The notes under the pieces: generated by a model | The model's input: the letters and a program-made list of their open reading frames with translations, nothing else | Databases searched by the model: none | What the model was told of the DNA's origin: nothing | DNA from: Kryptolebias marmoratus | Taxonomy: Eukaryota > Chordata > Actinopteri > Cyprinodontiformes > Rivulidae | Direction of reading: 5' to 3' | Assembly (NCBI RefSeq): GCF_001649575.2 | Contig: NC_051437.1 | Location: forward strand, 13,453,259-13,517,258 | DNA: 64,000 nt | Translations under genes and position numbers: made by a program | Part shown: piece by piece, positions 62,561 through 64,000 of the stretch | How positions within the stretch are numbered: the stretch's first letter is position 1 | Layout of the letters: every line of letters begins with the position of its first letter

Positions 62561-63580
62561 AAAGTCTACAGCACATGTTATAAAAGAGTTACGCAAATAC
62601 AATTTTGGGAATGTCTTCCTTAATCTTATTAGTGCCAAGAACTAAAAATTGATGTGGGTGAGGCAAAATTAACAAAAATATTTTCTTCATAAAAAGGAAA
62701 TTGGTCACATGAATGGTGATGTTCTGTTGATCAGAGCCATCTGACTGCAATTTGTATTTAATTTGTGCAAATCTCTTTCCAGAGGATAATCTTTTCTTTT
62801 ATGTGTGACATTAAATAAAGCATCTTTGGTAGCCTCATTAGACTATAAACTGTCTTTCATCAGGACCCTGGAATATAGTGTGTATTGTTTTATTATGCAA
62901 GTATCAAGTGTTTGCCCATAGCCATGCATATTTACACTAATGTTAAAAAATGAACAATTTATATTTCCCAAAGTACGTTTAATATCAGTGAACTCAGCTA
63001 TAGCTATTTTATTATAGATATTTGAGGTAATAACTTTTCCACATAATGTGATCAGGATAGTGGACATTTTACAACGCAGGATTGGTCAAACACACTGTGA
63101 CCAAACCAGGTTACTTAAAATATTAACATAATAACATGTTAAATGGAAAGTAATGATCACACTGGGAGCCTGGCCACTAGAAGTCTAAGTCAGCTTTATT
63201 TCTAACGAACTCAACAATCATCAACATAAAACCCTCAACGCGCTGACACACACATGAACAGAACAATGAACACAGGTGAATAAATACACCAATCCAGTTT
63301 TCAGTCATTTATCAGCATAAATAAAGCTCACTGGCTATTACCCATAAGTCCTTTCGACTCTTCACACTGCAATATTAACAATGTGTTGGCATATATAATA
63401 ATGGGTGTCTATAGGTACCGAATATATAAAACAAATTAACCCAATTTTATTTTTACAATTATGCTAACTTAATCAACTAGGTTTCCTAAACAGTATCAGT
63501 ATTTTTTAAATATTAATAGTTCTCGTAAGCAAATAAAAGTAATTGACTGCTTAAGTGAGCGGAACCAATGTTACACGGCG

Positions 63581-63798
63581 GTACAATTTCTTAGCGGAAG
63601 TACATGCGTGTCGGACCGTGTTGCCCAAAGAATATTTGTTCCCCGCTGAACAACATTAGAAATGTGGGGAACGAATGCTTCTGTGGGGCAGACGAGTTGC
63701 TGTAGAGATGCTTTCATGGTGTGCTGGAGGACGCGTGTTTTAGCGGCAGACGTGCTGTATTAGTCACTGACTGAAGCGATAATTTGTTTTCTGACAAA
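63581..63798 (+). promoter_or_regulatory. eif2d: eif2d promoter and 5' UTR region
   Basis: This short stretch has more CpG than the DNA to its left and lies directly upstream of the eif2d start. A CGGAAG motif at about 63594-63599 would fit an ETS-type site, common in housekeeping promoters. No TATA box was seen. The transcription start is not visible. Confidence 0.45.
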
Positions 63799-63854
63799 AT
63801 GTTTGCCAAACCGTTTCGTGTAAAATCCAACACCGCAATCAAAGGATCCGACAG
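63799..63854 (+). CDS. eif2d: eIF2D (ligatin), coding exon 1
   Basis: The exon encodes MFAKPFRVKSNTAIKGSD plus two bases of an Arg codon, then GTGAGT. Human eIF2D begins MFAKAFRVKSNTAIKGSD, a single difference, so identity is clear despite the short length. eIF2D delivers initiator tRNA to some 40S complexes and helps ribosome recycling. The rest of the gene, with its PUA, SWIB and SUI1 domains, lies beyond the right edge of the window. Confidence 0.93.
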
Positions 63855-64000
63855 GTGAGTCAGTCCTGCTGACGGACGAATCCTGACAGTTGTTTTCCGT
63901 CTGTCTGTGCTGAATCATCGGACATAATATTCAGATAGCAGCAGGAGATCAGTAATCTGTCATCCTCCCGGAAATGATAAGACCATCTTGTGTTAATCGT

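Larger units (their letters stand above)
57841..63580. other. fmod-eif2d intergenic region, right part
   Basis: No gene was recognised. It contains a family A copy (60640-61010) and a repeat-tail fragment (62496-62560). It is AT-rich and otherwise without features that I can support. Confidence 0.5.

Overview
The window looks like a piece of a teleost fish chromosome. It is AT-rich, has large introns and intergenic spaces, and carries many old transposon fragments of kinds common in bony fish. The genes have vertebrate exon structure with GT-AG introns and are clearest as proteins of the renin, CSF1, fibromodulin, MAGI1 and eIF2D families. Species cannot be read from the sequence. One base (4529) is unresolved (n), so this is an assembled draft.

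Layout, left to right. Positions 1-6316 hold the start of magi1 intron 1 on the minus strand; magi1 coding exon 1 is at 6317-6614, under a GC-rich promoter region reaching about 7260. From 7260 to 22340 I see no gene I can name, only unique AT-rich DNA, microsatellites and transposon remnants. At 22400-22862 there is an unrecognised open reading frame split by a 109-base GC-AG intron. Renin (ren) follows in nine coding exons at 23052-29059, plus strand, with a TATA box at 22935. A macrophage colony-stimulating factor gene (csf1) starts at 34112, plus strand; six coding exons are firm (to 37029) and its last exon or exons near 43909-44360 are uncertain. Fibromodulin (fmod) is complete on the minus strand in two coding exons, 52318 down to 49979. 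The right edge holds coding exon 1 of eif2d (63799-63854, plus strand).

The genes do not form an operon-like unit. Their roles differ: junctional scaffold, angiotensin-generating protease, macrophage growth factor, collagen-binding proteoglycan, and translation initiation or recycling factor. The linkage of ren, fmod and eif2d matches human 1q32, which points to an old vertebrate synteny block.

Two dispersed repeat families dominate the non-coding DNA. Family A has about a dozen copies of up to about 450 bases in both orientations. Family B is a short element whose two ends are long inverted repeats. There are also two LINE remnants (one R2/R4-like in csf1 intron 6, one RTE-like near 57 kb), a Tc1/mariner-like fragment, a hAT-like miniature element, and (ATT)n and (GATA)n arrays.

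The points most worth checking are: a 36-base in-frame exon-like segment in ren intron 3; a renin prosegment without a dibasic cleavage site; a fibromodulin N-terminus with no tyrosines; a CSF1 lacking both partners of one conserved disulfide; and the unrecognised split frame just upstream of ren. I found no CRISPR array, tRNA, rRNA or intact virus, and nothing that I would call a new multi-gene system.
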